A stretch of 5,190 nucleotides of DNA from Candidatus Izemoplasma sp. (GTDB lineage Bacteria > Bacillota_I > Bacilli_A > Izemoplasmatales > Izemoplasmataceae): NCBI GenBank assembly GCA_007132145.1, contig SLPE01000101.1, positions 1-5,190 on the forward strand, written 5' to 3'. The notes under the pieces were generated by a model that did not search any database, had not been told where the DNA came from, and was given only the letters and a program-made list of their open reading frames with translations. The position numbers and the translations under genes are program-made. Positions 1-5,190 of the stretch are shown here, piece by piece. The stretch's first letter is position 1; each line of letters starts with the position of its first letter.

Positions 1-1
1 A

Positions 2-1222
2 CTTCTGAGTCTCGAAGCGGTGAAGGCGCACATCGAAGGGAAAAACCCGGATTTGGTCGTCTTGCAAAATCTTACGTTCGCCAACGCCGCTTTTGCGAGC
101 GAAGTCTTCAAACACTGTGACGCCCCGGTGTTGTTGTGGACGTTGCAGGAGCCACCTTCAGGTGGTGGTCGTTTGCAGTTGAACTCGCTCACCGGTGCAT
201 TCGCCGCCGGCTATGCGCATAAAGCGATGCATAAGAAAGGGCTTTTTCATGTGATCGGCGACCCTCAAGATAAGCGGGTCATCGATTGTCTTGACGACAT
301 CTTTGCAGCCGCAAAGGCGCGCATCGCTTTGAAAAACCTCAATCTCGCGACCATCGGGCATCCCCCCGAAGGTTTCGGCTTCGGCGCTGCGCAAGAAGCG
401 GAACTCGCCGGTGTATTCGGTGTCCGTTTGATCGCCACCGAAGCGAGAGCGTTGATGGATGTCGCCCGTTCGCTCGAAGAAGCGGACCTAGTCGATGCCA
501 AAAAATCGGCCCACGGTTCGATGGCCGGTCTCGATAAAACAGAAGAACCCCATCATAGCGATTTCATCCGCCTTTACGAAGCACATCGTCGTTTTGTGCA
601 TGAACACGACATCAAGGCCCTCGCCTCACGCTGCTGGCCGGACTATTTCACCGAGTACAAGACGCCGGTCTGTGCGGTGTTGGGGCTGCTCAACGACATG
701 CGCGTCAGTGCCGCTTGCGAAGCGGACGCCTATGGAGCGTTGTCGATGTATCTCGGCGACTTCCTCAGCGGAAAGGCGACGTATCTCGGCGACCCTGTCG
801 CCATCGATCCGCTCGAAAACACGATCACCTTCTGGCACTGCGGCGCCGGCGCTTGCACCTTGGCCCGCAAGGAAGGAAGTCCGCTCGTCGGCGTCCATCC
901 GAATCGTCGCATCGGACCGACGATGGAGTTCGGCCTCGAAGCGGCGGAAAAAGCGACCATTTTCAGGGTCGGCAAAGCGCCGGAAGGCGGATTTCGCTTC
1001 TTCGTGCACGAATGCAGCATCGCCGACAGACCGAAACAATACAGCGGCACGTCGCTCGTCGCCCGCATCGATGACGATGTCGAACGGTTGATCAACACGA
1101 TGGTCGAAGACGGTTGGGAACCCCATTACGCCGTCATCTATGGCGATGTCGCACGGCCTTTGCGTCATCTCGCGAAGATGCTCGACATCCCATGTCATCC
1201 AAACAGGAGGCAGCATTCATGA
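2..1222 (+). CDS. sqvD: Sugar isomerase of the L-fucose/L-arabinose isomerase fold, probable sulfoquinovose isomerase (5' partial)
   Basis: Probably interconverts an aldose and a ketose; from context, sulfoquinovose to 6-deoxy-6-sulfofructose in the cytoplasm. The frame is open to the left edge, so the GTG at 20 is probably internal and the true start lies upstream. Residues below count from that GTG. The N-terminal part (about 10-60) is a Rossmann-like fucose isomerase domain with PDLVVLQN and APVLLWTLQEP. The C-terminal half has the family's metal-site layout: Glu234 in CEAD, Asp258 in YLGDP, HCGAG at 273-277 and His369 in EPHYAVIYGDV. The Glu-to-Asp spacing of 24 equals that of E. coli FucI Glu337/Asp361 as I recall it. 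Known family: the SQ isomerases SqvD/SftI are of this type. The fold is secure; the substrate rests on the neighbours. An isomerase for fucose, arabinose or another sugar remains possible. The stop overlaps the next start (ATGA). Confidence 0.72.
   Translation, partial: LLSLEAVKAHIEGKNPDLVVLQNLTFANAAFASEVFKHCDAPVLLWTLQEPPSGGGRLQLNSLTGAFAAGYAHKAMHKKGLFHVIGDPQDKRVIDCLDDIFAAAKARIALKNLNLATIGHPPEGFGFGAAQEAELAGVFGVRLIATEARALMDVARSLEEADLVDAKKSAHGSMAGLDKTEEPHHSDFIRLYEAHRRFVHEHDIKALASRCWPDYFTEYKTPVCAVLGLLNDMRVSAACEADAYGALSMYLGDFLSGKATYLGDPVAIDPLENTITFWHCGAGACTLARKEGSPLVGVHPNRRIGPTMEFGLEAAEKATIFRVGKAPEGGFRFFVHECSIADRPKQYSGTSLVARIDDDVERLINTMVEDGWEPHYAVIYGDVARPLRHLAKMLDIPCHPNRRQHS
1205..1210 (+). promoter_or_regulatory. 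Ribosome binding site for the transketolase N-subunit
   Basis: A perfect AGGAGG lies 8 bases before the ATG at 1219, inside the last codons of the isomerase gene. It fixes the start at 1219 rather than at an upstream in-frame ATG (1114), which would put 35 extra residues unlike transketolase in front and overlap the isomerase by over 100 bases. Confidence 0.9.
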
Positions 1223-2028
1223 ACAAAAGAGCTTATCTGGAAGACAAAGCGAAGAACATCCGCATCTTGACCTTGAAGTGCATCGGCAATCTCGGTGTCG
1301 GACACATCGGCGGCAGTCTGTCGATCGCCGATGCGCTCGCGGTGTTGTATTTCGACAAACTGCGCATCGATCCCCAAGAACCGACGAAGCGAGACCGCGA
1401 CCGTTTCATCCTCTCGAAAGGGCACGCCGGACCGGCACTGTATGCGACCCTCGCGCTCAAAGGATTCTTCGATGTCGAGTTGCTCGACACTTTGAATAAG
1501 CCCAATACGACGCTACCGAGCCATACCGACAAGAACAAGACGCCGGGTATCGACATGACGACCGGATCGTTGGGACAAGGCTTTTCCGTCGCCGTCGGCA
1601 TGGCGCTCGCCGTGAAACTCGACGCCGCCGACATCGACGTCTACGCGATGGTCAGCGACGGCGAAAGCCAAGAGGGACAAATCTGGGAAGCGGCGATGTT
1701 CGCCGGCAACCAGAAACTGGACCGGTTGATCGCCTTCACCGACTACAACAAGATGCAAATCGACGGGACGACGGATGAAATCAACGACCTCGAACCGCTC
1801 TCGGACAAATGGAAAGCGTTCGGCTGGCACGTACAATCGATCGACGGACACGACGTCTTGGCCATCGACGAAGCCATCGAACGAGCCAGACGTACGGAAG
1901 GTCCGTCAATGATCCTGCTCAACACCGTCAAAGGAAAAGGCGCGTCCTTTTGTGAAGGCAAGACCGCCTCACACAACATGCCCGTCACGATGGACATGGT
2001 CGAAGAAGCGCTCAAGGAGTTGATGTGA
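1219..2028 (+). CDS. sqwG: Split transketolase, N-terminal (diphosphate-binding) subunit, probable 6-deoxy-6-sulfofructose transketolase subunit
   Basis: A 269-residue thiamine-diphosphate-binding half of transketolase, about the usual length for split N-subunits. It works only with the subunit encoded next. Seen in sequence: GHIGG at 28-32 and KGHAG at 67-71 (His29 and His69 match conserved active-site His), His102 in PSHTD, GSLGQG at 116-121, the cofactor motif starting SDGES at 146-150 (metal ligand Asp147) and ending at Asn177 in TDYNK, then QIDG at 180-183, KGKG at 238-241 and a late His252. In the proposed pathway the complex moves C1-C2 of 6-deoxy-6-sulfofructose, then of 4-deoxy-4-sulfoerythrulose, to glyceraldehyde-3-phosphate, giving xylulose-5-phosphate twice. 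The start overlaps the isomerase stop as ATGA, so translation is likely coupled. The transketolase identity is near certain. The sulfosugar substrate is inferred from context. A housekeeping or apulose-phosphate-type split transketolase is the alternative. Confidence 0.78.
   Translation: MNKRAYLEDKAKNIRILTLKCIGNLGVGHIGGSLSIADALAVLYFDKLRIDPQEPTKRDRDRFILSKGHAGPALYATLALKGFFDVELLDTLNKPNTTLPSHTDKNKTPGIDMTTGSLGQGFSVAVGMALAVKLDAADIDVYAMVSDGESQEGQIWEAAMFAGNQKLDRLIAFTDYNKMQIDGTTDEINDLEPLSDKWKAFGWHVQSIDGHDVLAIDEAIERARRTEGPSMILLNTVKGKGASFCEGKTASHNMPVTMDMVEEALKELM
2014..2019 (+). promoter_or_regulatory. Ribosome binding site for the transketolase C-subunit
   Basis: AAGGAG lies 10 bases before the ATG at 2030, within the final codons of the N-subunit gene. 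Stop and start are separated by one base, which favours coupled synthesis of the two subunits in equal amounts. Confidence 0.8.
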
Positions 2029-2029
2029 C

Positions 2030-2995
2030 ATGGAACTCAAAAACAGGCAATTGCGAGAAATCTATGCCGATTTACTCGTTGATGCGGCTGCACGAAACGA
2101 CGCCATCGTCTCTGTCGACGCCGATTTGCGCAAAGCCGCGAAAACGAACGCCTTCGCAGACAAGTATCCCGAGCGGGCCATCAACGTCGGCGTCGCCGAA
2201 GCGAACATGATCGGCGTCGCCGCCGGACTCGCGAACATGGGAAAAGTGCCTTTTACGCATACGTTCACGCCGTTCGCGACGCGACGGGTGTTCGACCAAG
2301 TCACTTTGTCGGTCGCCTATGCCGGTCTCCATGTGAAGATGGTCGGAAGCGATCCCGGCATCATGGCTCAACTCAACGGCGCGACGCACATGTCCTTCGA
2401 AGATGTCGGATTGATGCGAACGTTGCCGGACATGGTCATTTTCGAGCCGGTCGACGGCGTCCAGCTCGCGGCGTGCTTCGATGAAATCGTGGCCCATCCC
2501 GGACCGGTCTACATCCGTCTACTCCGTCAGGAGTTCGAAGCGGTCTTCGAAGAAGGGACGTCGTTTAGTCTCGGCAAAGCACACATTCTCGAAGAAGGGG
2601 ACGACGTCGTCATCTTCGCCACCGGCATCCTCGTCGCCGAAGCGTTGAAAGCCGTCTCCATCTTGAAAGAAGAAGGCATTTCCGCGACACTCGTCAACAT
2701 CCACACCGTCAAACCGCTCGATACCGAAACGATCGTCCGCACCGCGAAAAGGTGCGGCGGCGTCGTCACCGCCGAGAACCACAACGTGATCAACGGTCTC
2801 GGAAGCGCCGTCGCAGAGACGCTTTGCGAGCACCATCCGGTTCCGATGAAGCGTGTCGGCGTCATGGACCGTTTCGGCGAAGTCGGGAAAAAGGACTACT
2901 TGATGGAAACGTTCGGATTGAAAGCGGACAACATCGTCACGGCCGCCCGTGACGTGATCAGACGCAAAGAAGAAACGGGGCGAAAGCATGGATAG
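2030..2995 (+). CDS. sqwH: Split transketolase, C-terminal (pyrimidine-binding) subunit, probable 6-deoxy-6-sulfofructose transketolase subunit
   Basis: A 321-residue second half of transketolase: pyrimidine-binding domain (about 5-170), then the transketolase C-terminal domain (about 185-310). The cofactor-activating glutamate is Glu57 in NVGVAEANM; FTPFATRRVFDQV at 79-91 and GATHMSFED at 117-125 (His120) are classic. GPVYIRLLRQ at 158-167 carries Arg166, matching E. coli TktA Arg520. By gapless alignment from memory, Arg9 matches Arg358, but the other two phosphate contacts differ: Ser385 is Ala36 and His461 is Asp108. The specificity residue Asp469 is Asn116. Ordinary split transketolases usually keep the local GSHAGI and EDGATH pattern, so this active site looks specialised, in line with sulfosugar substrates. 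It lies one base after its partner gene and overlaps the next gene by 8 bases. The family is certain; the substrate is inferred. The G/H symbols assume that the published naming follows N-then-C order. Confidence 0.78.
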   Translation: MELKNRQLREIYADLLVDAAARNDAIVSVDADLRKAAKTNAFADKYPERAINVGVAEANMIGVAAGLANMGKVPFTHTFTPFATRRVFDQVTLSVAYAGLHVKMVGSDPGIMAQLNGATHMSFEDVGLMRTLPDMVIFEPVDGVQLAACFDEIVAHPGPVYIRLLRQEFEAVFEEGTSFSLGKAHILEEGDDVVIFATGILVAEALKAVSILKEEGISATLVNIHTVKPLDTETIVRTAKRCGGVVTAENHNVINGLGSAVAETLCEHHPVPMKRVGVMDRFGEVGKKDYLMETFGLKADNIVTAARDVIRRKEETGRKHG

Positions 2996-3467
2996 AATCT
3001 TCATCGGATCGGATGTATCGGGATACCCGTTGAAAGAAGCGATCAAGAACCACCTCCTTGAAAAGGCGATGGACGTCGAAGACATCGGGACGCTCGACGA
3101 AGCGGAACCGCGTCCGTTTTTCGAAGTCGCCGCCCGCGGCGCGGAAGCGATTCGTGCCGGAGACTTTTCACGCGGCATCCTCATTTGCGGGACGGGCATG
3201 GGCATGTCGATCGTCGCGAACAAACACGAAGGTGTCTACGCGGCCGCCTGTGAAAGCGTCTACGCGGCCGAGAAGTGTCGTGCGATCAACGACGCGAACG
3301 TCCTGTGCCTTGGCGGTTGGATCATCGCCCCGATCCTCGGCATCGAAATGACCGAAGCGTTCTTGAACACCGCCTTCACTGAAAACCTCGAAGACTGGCG
3401 TGCGAAACGTCTTGAAAAAGCGCGTCACGAAGTCAAGGACATCGAACGCCGCAGTTTTCAAAAATGA
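2988..3467 (+). CDS. sqwI: RpiB/LacAB-family sugar isomerase, probable 4-deoxy-4-sulfoerythrose isomerase
   Basis: A 159-residue protein, close to the length of ribose-5-phosphate isomerase B (about 150). Family marks: GSD at 7-9, ILICGTGMGMSIVANK at 64-79 with catalytic Cys67 and Thr69, and NDANVLCLGG at 101-110. Several residues found in E. coli RpiB are changed: His10 is Val10, Asp42-Tyr43-Pro44 is Arg-Pro-Phe, the ring-opening His99 is Ile100, and Arg110 is Trp111. The basic residues Arg138 and Arg141 near the C-terminus could still bind an anion. These changes argue against ribose-5-phosphate and fit a sulfonated substrate that cannot form a ring. In the proposed pathway it converts 4-deoxy-4-sulfoerythrose to 4-deoxy-4-sulfoerythrulose so that transketolase can act again. 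The start overlaps the previous gene by 8 bases; only a weak GGGG (2977-2980) precedes it, so translation probably depends on coupling. A galactose-6-phosphate isomerase subunit is unlikely because no LacA/LacB pair is present. Confidence 0.74.
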   Translation: MDRIFIGSDVSGYPLKEAIKNHLLEKAMDVEDIGTLDEAEPRPFFEVAARGAEAIRAGDFSRGILICGTGMGMSIVANKHEGVYAAACESVYAAEKCRAINDANVLCLGGWIIAPILGIEMTEAFLNTAFTENLEDWRAKRLEKARHEVKDIERRSFQK

Positions 3468-3482
3468 AGATCGTTTTCAAAA
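3454..3482 (+). repeat. Short direct repeat around the end of the RpiB-like gene
   Basis: The 10-mer GTTTTCAAAA occurs at 3454-3463 and again at 3473-3482, spanning the stop codon and the 38-base gap before the permease. It is an AT-rich patch in otherwise GC-richer sequence. No hairpin with a T-run is evident, so I do not call a terminator. It may be chance or an mRNA processing or protein-binding site. Confidence 0.35.
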
Positions 3483-3489
3483 CTTCGAC

Positions 3490-3495
3490 AGGGGA
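3490..3495 (+). promoter_or_regulatory. Ribosome binding site for the permease
   Basis: AGGGGA lies 10 bases before the ATG at 3506 in the 38-base intergenic gap, the longest gap in the operon. It supports the start at 3506, from which the first hydrophobic helix begins immediately. Confidence 0.7.
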
Positions 3496-3505
3496 ATAAC
3501 GAGTC

Positions 3506-4750
3506 ATGGTCTTAGCCATCGTGTCGCTCTTGAGCATTTTCATCGCTGTCGCCATCGGCTTTTGGAAAAACATCAACGTCGGTCTCATCGCGTTGCTTTT
3601 CGCCTTGGTCCTCGGCCATTACTTCGGCGACATTCCCGTGGCGACGATTATCGGCTATTGGCCGTTGCGTTTGTTTTTCACGACCTTCGGCGTGACTTTG
3701 CTTTTCAGCATCGCCCGCTTGAACGGCACGCTCGAGCGACTGTCGAAATGGATCATCTACCAAAGTCGTGGGCGTAAAGCCCTCATCCCCGTACTCTTCT
3801 ATGTGCTCGCGCTGTTCCTCGCTTCGATCGGCCCCGGAAACATTTCGACGAGCGCGTTGCTTCTGCCGATCGGCATCATGATCGCCGCCGGCACCGGCAT
3901 CTCCATCCTTTTGATGTCGGGATTGATCATTTTCGGCTCGATCGCCGGCGGTCTCTCACCGATCGCCCCCAACGGCATCGTCGCTCTGGAATTGGCGCAA
4001 ATGCACGGCGTCGGTGATCTGGGATGGTCGATCTATCTCAGCAATGTCTTGTCGATTACCGTGTTCTCGGGCTTGATGTTCATCGTGCTCGGCGGTTTGA
4101 AGATGAACGGTGAACGCGTCGCGATCGAACGTCCGGCGCCGTTCAACCGCATCCAGATCGTGACGTTGATCGCCGTGGCGATTCTCGTCGCCTTCGTCAT
4201 CGTCACCGGCGTCAACGTCGGTTTCGCGGCGTTCGCGATTTCCGTATTCTTGTTCTTGTTCAAGGCGGCCGATCAGAACGAAGCGATCGCCGGGGTGCCA
4301 TGGAGCACCTTGCTCCTCATTTGCGGGACCGCGGTCTTGATCAGCGTATCCGACGAACTCGGCGGCGTCGAACTGTTGACCGATTTCCTCGCACGCTTGA
4401 TGAACGCCTTCACCGCCGTGCCGATCCTCGCACTTCTCAGCGGCGTGATGTCGATTTTCTCGTCCGCCGTCGGCGTCGTCATGCCTACGCTCATCCCGAC
4501 GAGTGTCGATTTGTCGGAAGCCTTGAGCGGCTCCGTCTCTCCCGCCTTGATCACGACGACCATCGCCGTCGGTTCGCACATGACGACGACGAGTCCGTTT
4601 TCGACGATGGGCGCCCTCGCGCTCGCGAGTGCGCCGGACAGCGTCGACAAGAAGAAACTGTTCAAGGATCTGTTCGTTTTGTCATTCATCGCGGTCGCCT
4701 TCATCGCCCTTTTCGGGTTCTTGGGCGGCCTCGGATTATTCTTACCCTAA
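3506..4750 (+). CDS. MatC/SLC13-like (ion transporter superfamily) permease, candidate sulfoquinovose importer or C2-sulfonate exporter
   Basis: A 414-residue, strongly hydrophobic inner-membrane protein with about 10-12 membrane segments, for example near residues 2-18, 24-40, 54-70, 92-109, 117-147, 176-197, 217-236, 238-253, 268-282, 303-326 and 389-412. Two re-entrant-loop-like stretches, SIGPGNISTSALLLP at 107-121 and SSAVGVVMPTLIPTS at 319-333, sit in equivalent places in the two halves. This is typical of the internal-repeat fold of dicarboxylate and anion carriers such as MatC, DASS/SLC13 and ArsB/NhaD types. TTSPFSTMGALA at 361-372 is a further polar motif within membrane sequence. 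No signal peptide beyond the first helix and no ATP-binding or solute-binding partner is visible, so it is probably a secondary carrier. Its place between the sulfo-TK-like enzymes and the sulfoacetaldehyde dehydrogenase candidate suggests SQ uptake or sulfoacetate/isethionate release; direction and substrate cannot be told from sequence. I do not recognise a specific gene name. Confidence 0.75.
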   Translation: MVLAIVSLLSIFIAVAIGFWKNINVGLIALLFALVLGHYFGDIPVATIIGYWPLRLFFTTFGVTLLFSIARLNGTLERLSKWIIYQSRGRKALIPVLFYVLALFLASIGPGNISTSALLLPIGIMIAAGTGISILLMSGLIIFGSIAGGLSPIAPNGIVALELAQMHGVGDLGWSIYLSNVLSITVFSGLMFIVLGGLKMNGERVAIERPAPFNRIQIVTLIAVAILVAFVIVTGVNVGFAAFAISVFLFLFKAADQNEAIAGVPWSTLLLICGTAVLISVSDELGGVELLTDFLARLMNAFTAVPILALLSGVMSIFSSAVGVVMPTLIPTSVDLSEALSGSVSPALITTTIAVGSHMTTTSPFSTMGALALASAPDSVDKKKLFKDLFVLSFIAVAFIALFGFLGGLGLFLP

Positions 4751-4755
4751 GGAAG
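4749..4755 (+). promoter_or_regulatory. Ribosome binding site for the acylating aldehyde dehydrogenase
   Basis: AAGGAAG begins within the permease TAA stop (4748-4750) and ends 7 bases before the ATG at 4763. It selects 4763 over the ATG at 4758, which is in another frame and does not give the dehydrogenase. Confidence 0.7.
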
Positions 4756-4762
4756 TGATGTC

Positions 4763-5190
4763 ATGGAATCGATCGAAATCTTGATGGAAAAGGCCCGCCA
4801 AGCCCAAAGACGCATCGAAAACTACACACAGGAAGAGATCGACCGCGTCTGTGTCGCCGTCGGCTGGGAAGTCTACCGCGACGACGCCATCGCCGAACTC
4901 GCCGAGTTGGCCGTCGAGGAAACGGGCATGGGCAATGTCGCTGACAAGATGAAGAAACACAAGAACAAAGTCCTCGGGGTCCTTTCGGACATCAAGGGCG
5001 CAGCGTCGGTCGGTCTGATCGAGCGCGATGACGCCAAGAAGATTTCCAAATACGCGAAACCGGTCGGCGTCGTCGGCGCTTTGACGCCGGTGACCAATCC
5101 GACCGCGACACCGGCGTCCAACGCCGTGACGATCCTCAAAGGGCGCAATGCGGTCATTTTCGCGCCGCATCCCAAAGCGAAACGCGCGTC
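4763..5190 (+). CDS. sqwD: CoA-acylating aldehyde dehydrogenase, probable sulfoacetaldehyde dehydrogenase (3' partial)
   Basis: The first 142 codons are present and the frame runs off the right edge. My translation shows an N-terminal helical region (about 1-95, with VEETGMGNVADK at 51-62), then the start of the NAD(P)-binding domain: KPVGVVGALTPVTNP at 99-113 and ILKGRNAVIFAPHPKAK at 124-140. These match the acylating branch of the family (EutE, the N-terminal part of AdhE, and SauS), whose equivalents read like PxTNPT and RNxxxFxPHPxAK. The catalytic Cys lies downstream of the window and cannot be checked. The expected reaction is aldehyde + CoA + NAD(P)+ to acyl-CoA. With the upstream genes the likely substrate is sulfoacetaldehyde, giving sulfoacetyl-CoA, as in SauS and in SqwD of the sulfoacetate-forming sulfo-TK variant. 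There are no microcompartment genes or microcompartment-targeting extension visible. An acetaldehyde or glycolaldehyde dehydrogenase is the alternative. Confidence 0.72.
   Translation, partial: MESIEILMEKARQAQRRIENYTQEEIDRVCVAVGWEVYRDDAIAELAELAVEETGMGNVADKMKKHKNKVLGVLSDIKGAASVGLIERDDAKKISKYAKPVGVVGALTPVTNPTATPASNAVTILKGRNAVIFAPHPKAKRA

Larger units (their letters stand above)
2..5190 (+). other. Probable single operon for transketolase-type sulfoglycolysis
   Basis: All six genes run the same way with junctions of -4, +1, -8, +38 and +12 bases. No internal promoter or terminator is visible. Gene content (isomerase, split transketolase, RpiB-like isomerase, anion-type carrier, CoA-acylating dehydrogenase) fits SQ conversion to sulfoacetyl-CoA with two xylulose-5-phosphate per SQ entering central metabolism. 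The operon's promoter, any regulator, the sulfoquinovosidase and the final acyl-CoA ligase must lie outside the window if they exist. Confidence 0.65.

Noticed and set aside
20..22. GTG at 20 as the true start of the isomerase
   Set aside because: The frame is open to the window edge, no ribosome binding site can be seen in the 19 bases before it, and the N-terminal domain appears to lack its first strand and helix, so the gene most likely begins upstream.
626..1216. Long minus-strand open frame of 196 codons opposite the sugar isomerase gene
   Set aside because: It is the antisense shadow of a clear enzyme gene, gives an Arg/Asp-rich protein with no recognisable motif, and arises from the GC-rich codon pattern.
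1114..1218. Upstream in-frame start giving a 304-residue transketolase N-subunit
   Set aside because: The extra 35 residues overlap the isomerase gene and do not resemble transketolase, while AGGAGG at 1205-1210 points to the ATG at 1219.
2519..3223. Minus-strand open frame of 234 codons opposite the transketolase C-subunit and RpiB-like genes
   Set aside because: It spans the antisense of two well-supported genes with normal family motifs, and its product is low-complexity and unlike known proteins.
3468..3505. Possible transcription terminator between the RpiB-like gene and the permease
   Set aside because: No GC-rich hairpin followed by a T-run is present; the only structure is a short AT-rich repeat.
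3956..4579. Minus-strand open frame of 207 codons opposite the permease
   Set aside because: Its product is dominated by Asp, Arg, Glu and His from the complement of hydrophobic codons, a typical shadow of a membrane protein gene.
4742..5170. Minus-strand open frame of 142 codons at the right end
   Set aside because: The + strand frame from 4763 encodes a clear acylating aldehyde dehydrogenase N-terminus with its own ribosome binding site, so the reverse frame is a shadow.

Overview
The window holds six co-directional, tightly packed + strand genes and reads as the middle of one catabolic operon. In order they are: a sugar isomerase of the L-fucose/L-arabinose isomerase fold (5' end cut by the window); a transketolase split into an N-terminal subunit and a C-terminal subunit; a small RpiB/LacAB-type isomerase; an ion-transporter-superfamily (MatC/SLC13-like) permease; and the first 142 codons of a CoA-acylating aldehyde dehydrogenase (3' end cut by the window). 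The genes overlap or are separated by 1 to 38 bases, and there is no room for internal promoters or terminators of normal size.

Best pathway reading (inference from gene content plus recalled literature): the sulfoglycolytic transketolase (sulfo-TK) route for sulfoquinovose (SQ). SQ is isomerised to 6-deoxy-6-sulfofructose (SF). The split transketolase SqwGH moves a two-carbon unit from SF to glyceraldehyde-3-phosphate, giving xylulose-5-phosphate and 4-deoxy-4-sulfoerythrose. The RpiB-like SqwI turns this into 4-deoxy-4-sulfoerythrulose. A second SqwGH turn releases sulfoacetaldehyde and another xylulose-5-phosphate. The acylating dehydrogenase would then make sulfoacetyl-CoA, which fits the reported sulfo-TK variant (described, as I recall, from an Acholeplasma) that ends in sulfoacetate and ATP instead of isethionate. 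The permease would import SQ or export the C2 sulfonate. No sugar kinase or aldolase lies in the window, as expected for a route that splits an unphosphorylated sulfosugar with transketolase. The main alternative is another sugar route using an isomerase plus a split transketolase (for example an apiose- or pentose-type route with an acetaldehyde- or glycolaldehyde-type dehydrogenase).

The strongest internal support is residue-level. The RpiB-like protein keeps the catalytic Cys but has lost the His that opens the sugar ring and several phosphate-site residues. The C-terminal transketolase subunit has changes at positions that contact the substrate phosphate in classical transketolases. Both fit an acyclic, sulfonated, non-phosphorylated substrate.

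Organism: strong AGGAGG-type ribosome binding sites, ATGA-type gene coupling, and the similarity of the cluster to Firmicutes/Mollicutes sulfoglycolysis operons suggest a Bacillota or Acholeplasma/Izemoplasma-related bacterium with moderately high GC. TGA is a stop here and TGG is Trp, so the standard code is used. The taxon assignment is tentative. There are no RNA genes, mobile elements, CRISPR arrays or gene-free stretches over 300 bases.
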